From positions 1-64,000 of the forward strand of contig JAQIBP010000056.1 of assembly GCA_027858995.1 (NCBI GenBank): a stretch of 64,000 nucleotides of DNA. The letters are read 5' to 3'. The DNA is from Deltaproteobacteria bacterium. Its GTDB lineage: Bacteria; Desulfobacterota; Desulfobacteria; Desulfobacterales; Desulfobacteraceae. The translations under genes were made by a program, and so were the position numbers. Of the stretch, positions 62,869 to 64,000 are shown piece by piece (within the stretch, counting starts at the first letter, position 1; each line of letters opens with the position of its first letter). Below the pieces are notes generated by a model, which was not told the DNA's origin, made no database searches, and saw only the letters and a program-made list of their open reading frames with translations.

Positions 62869-63857
62869 TGAGTACCAGGGGAAAATTAAATCATTTCTTA
62901 AGTCTTTTTTATAATAATTCAAAAGTGCTTGTGGTAATCAATGCAGACCCGGACTCCATTGCAAGTGCCATGGCAGTGAAAAGGTTATTATGGCGAAGAG
63001 TCAAAGAGGTAGTAATTGCTTATTTCAACAAGATTACAAGACCTGATAACCTTGCCATGATTGAATATACTGAATCTGATCTAATCATGCTTGATGATAT
63101 TGATAGAGAAAATTATAATATTTTTGTAATAGTGGATTCACAGCCGGATCACCATGAAAAATTTTCCAGCTTTGATTACGATGCCATTATTGATCACCAT
63201 CCTCTTACCGATGATAATGCAAGATTTGTTGATATCAGACCTGATTTTGGTGCCTGTTCAACAATAATGACACAATATTTAAGGGCAAAAAAAATAAAAC
63301 CCTCTTTAAAACTTGCTGCAGCATTGATGATTGGGATTAAAACCGACACATCAAATTTTACAAGGCAGGCAAGTTTAAAAGATATAAAGGCATTCCAATA
63401 CCTTTATCAATTTGCAGACAATAATATTGTTGTCAAAGTTGAAAGAGCTGCTTTGAACCAGGAAGATCTGGATTTTCTCGGGAAGGCCATAAAACAAAAA
63501 AAAATTATTCATAACCGGGTTTTTTTCCATGCAGGAAATATAACTAAACCCGATGAACTCGTTATTGTGGCAGATTTTTTTTTAACACTTGTAAAAGTTA
63601 ACTGGAGCGTTATATCCGGGATTTATGAGAAAAAACTTATAATAATTTTTCGTAATGATGGATTGAGAAAGGCAGCCGGTAACACGGCAAAAGAGGCCTT
63701 TTCCATGTATGGTTCTGCAGGAGGCCACAAAACAATGGCAAGGGCAGAGCTTGATCTGAGATTAATTCGGAAAGAGATCAAACAAGTTAATAAAAAAGTC
63801 CTTGCAAACTGGATAATATCAAAAATTGAAAAAACAGCTGGTACAAGAATTAATTAA
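62868..63857 (+). CDS. DHH/DHHA1-family phosphoesterase (NrnA-like)
   Basis: 329 aa. Metal-binding motifs: VVINADPDSIASAMAVKRLL, IVDSQPDHHEKF, IIDHHPL (DHH), and in the DHHA1 half GSAGGHKTMARAEL. Matches bifunctional nano-RNases/pAp phosphatases, which clear short RNAs and 3'-phosphoadenosine 5'-phosphate; the latter would be useful with sulfate activation chemistry (inference). Coupled to the membrane protein gene by a one-base overlap. Confidence 0.85.
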   Translation: MSTRGKLNHFLSLFYNNSKVLVVINADPDSIASAMAVKRLLWRRVKEVVIAYFNKITRPDNLAMIEYTESDLIMLDDIDRENYNIFVIVDSQPDHHEKFSSFDYDAIIDHHPLTDDNARFVDIRPDFGACSTIMTQYLRAKKIKPSLKLAAALMIGIKTDTSNFTRQASLKDIKAFQYLYQFADNNIVVKVERAALNQEDLDFLGKAIKQKKIIHNRVFFHAGNITKPDELVIVADFFLTLVKVNWSVISGIYEKKLIIIFRNDGLRKAAGNTAKEAFSMYGSAGGHKTMARAELDLRLIRKEIKQVNKKVLANWIISKIEKTAGTRIN

Positions 63858-64000
63858 TTATTTATGAAAGATAAATTATTATGACGTTTTGTATTTTCTG
63901 GAAAAATTTTATATTGTAAAGAGCGGGAACAAAATATATAATTTTAGTCATGGGGATAGAAAATATTTTTTTATCTCTAATCTTAAAAGGAGCCAAATCG
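63858..64000. other. downstream non-coding end of the window
   Basis: AT-rich, no gene. The last bases (AAAAGGAGCC) look like a ribosome binding site for a gene starting just beyond the window. Confidence 0.4.

Overview
The window looks like the chromosome of an AT-rich, strictly anaerobic, sulfate-reducer-type Desulfobacterota member, most like the Desulfobacteraceae (Desulfobacter/Desulfobacula relatives). This is inferred from gene content: an Rnf-type ferredoxin protein, NADP-type isocitrate dehydrogenase, citrate synthase and 2-oxoacid:ferredoxin oxidoreductase (ferredoxin-linked TCA cycle), desulfoferrodoxin and an A-type flavoprotein (oxygen defence), and an orange-protein-like cluster. 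No rRNA, tRNA, CRISPR array or intact transposase was seen.

Layout. 0.3-4.4 kb: an RnfB-GltD fusion and a soluble hybrid histidine kinase. 4.5-7.6 kb: Mn-dependent pyrophosphatase and a radical SAM protein. 7.7-24.7 kb (minus strand): a complete division and cell wall (dcw) operon in the order mraZ, rsmH, ftsL, ftsI, a fused murE-murF, mraY, murD, ftsW, murG, murC, murB, ftsQ, ftsA, ftsZ; three GTGG boxes at exact 10-bp spacing lie upstream of mraZ. 25-29 kb: two NifX-type proteins, two MinD-like ATPases with inserted ferredoxin domains, a degenerate receiver and a NifU-like scaffold, resembling the orange protein (ORP) complex, directly next to the dcw operon.

29.2-31.9 kb: an accessory islet with a 190-bp hairpin repeat, a membrane protein, an ankyrin-type protein and a PD-(D/E)XK-like protein; two attC-like sites suggest gene cassettes. 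32-42.2 kb: an iron-sulfur flavoprotein, two SpoIIE-type phosphatases (one with a kinase domain), an Mla-type lipid transport operon with a STAS protein, a rubrerythrin-like protein and a two-gene ADP-forming acyl-CoA synthetase. 42.2-46.4 kb: RND efflux adaptor and pump.

46.4-50.9 kb is the most unusual part: a decayed chromosomal integron. A fragment of an integron integrase with two internal deletions (50.6-50.8 kb, plus strand) diverges from a minus-strand series of cassette-like genes: an OLD-family nuclease, a membrane protein flanked by two attC-like sites, MazEF, and a broken RelE-like toxin with its surviving antitoxin. A second copy of the 190-bp repeat closes the far end. A different palindromic element occurs twice around mlaC/rubrerythrin and supplies the TAG stop codon of the gene in front of it in both places.

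51-64 kb: isocitrate dehydrogenase, a rubredoxin-like membrane protein, citrate synthase, FTR-like and glutaredoxin-like proteins, 2-oxoacid:ferredoxin oxidoreductase, flavodoxin, desulfoferrodoxin, FprA, a TIGR01777 epimerase, a membrane protein and a DHH phosphoesterase. All family names come from motif recognition by eye; no database search was possible.
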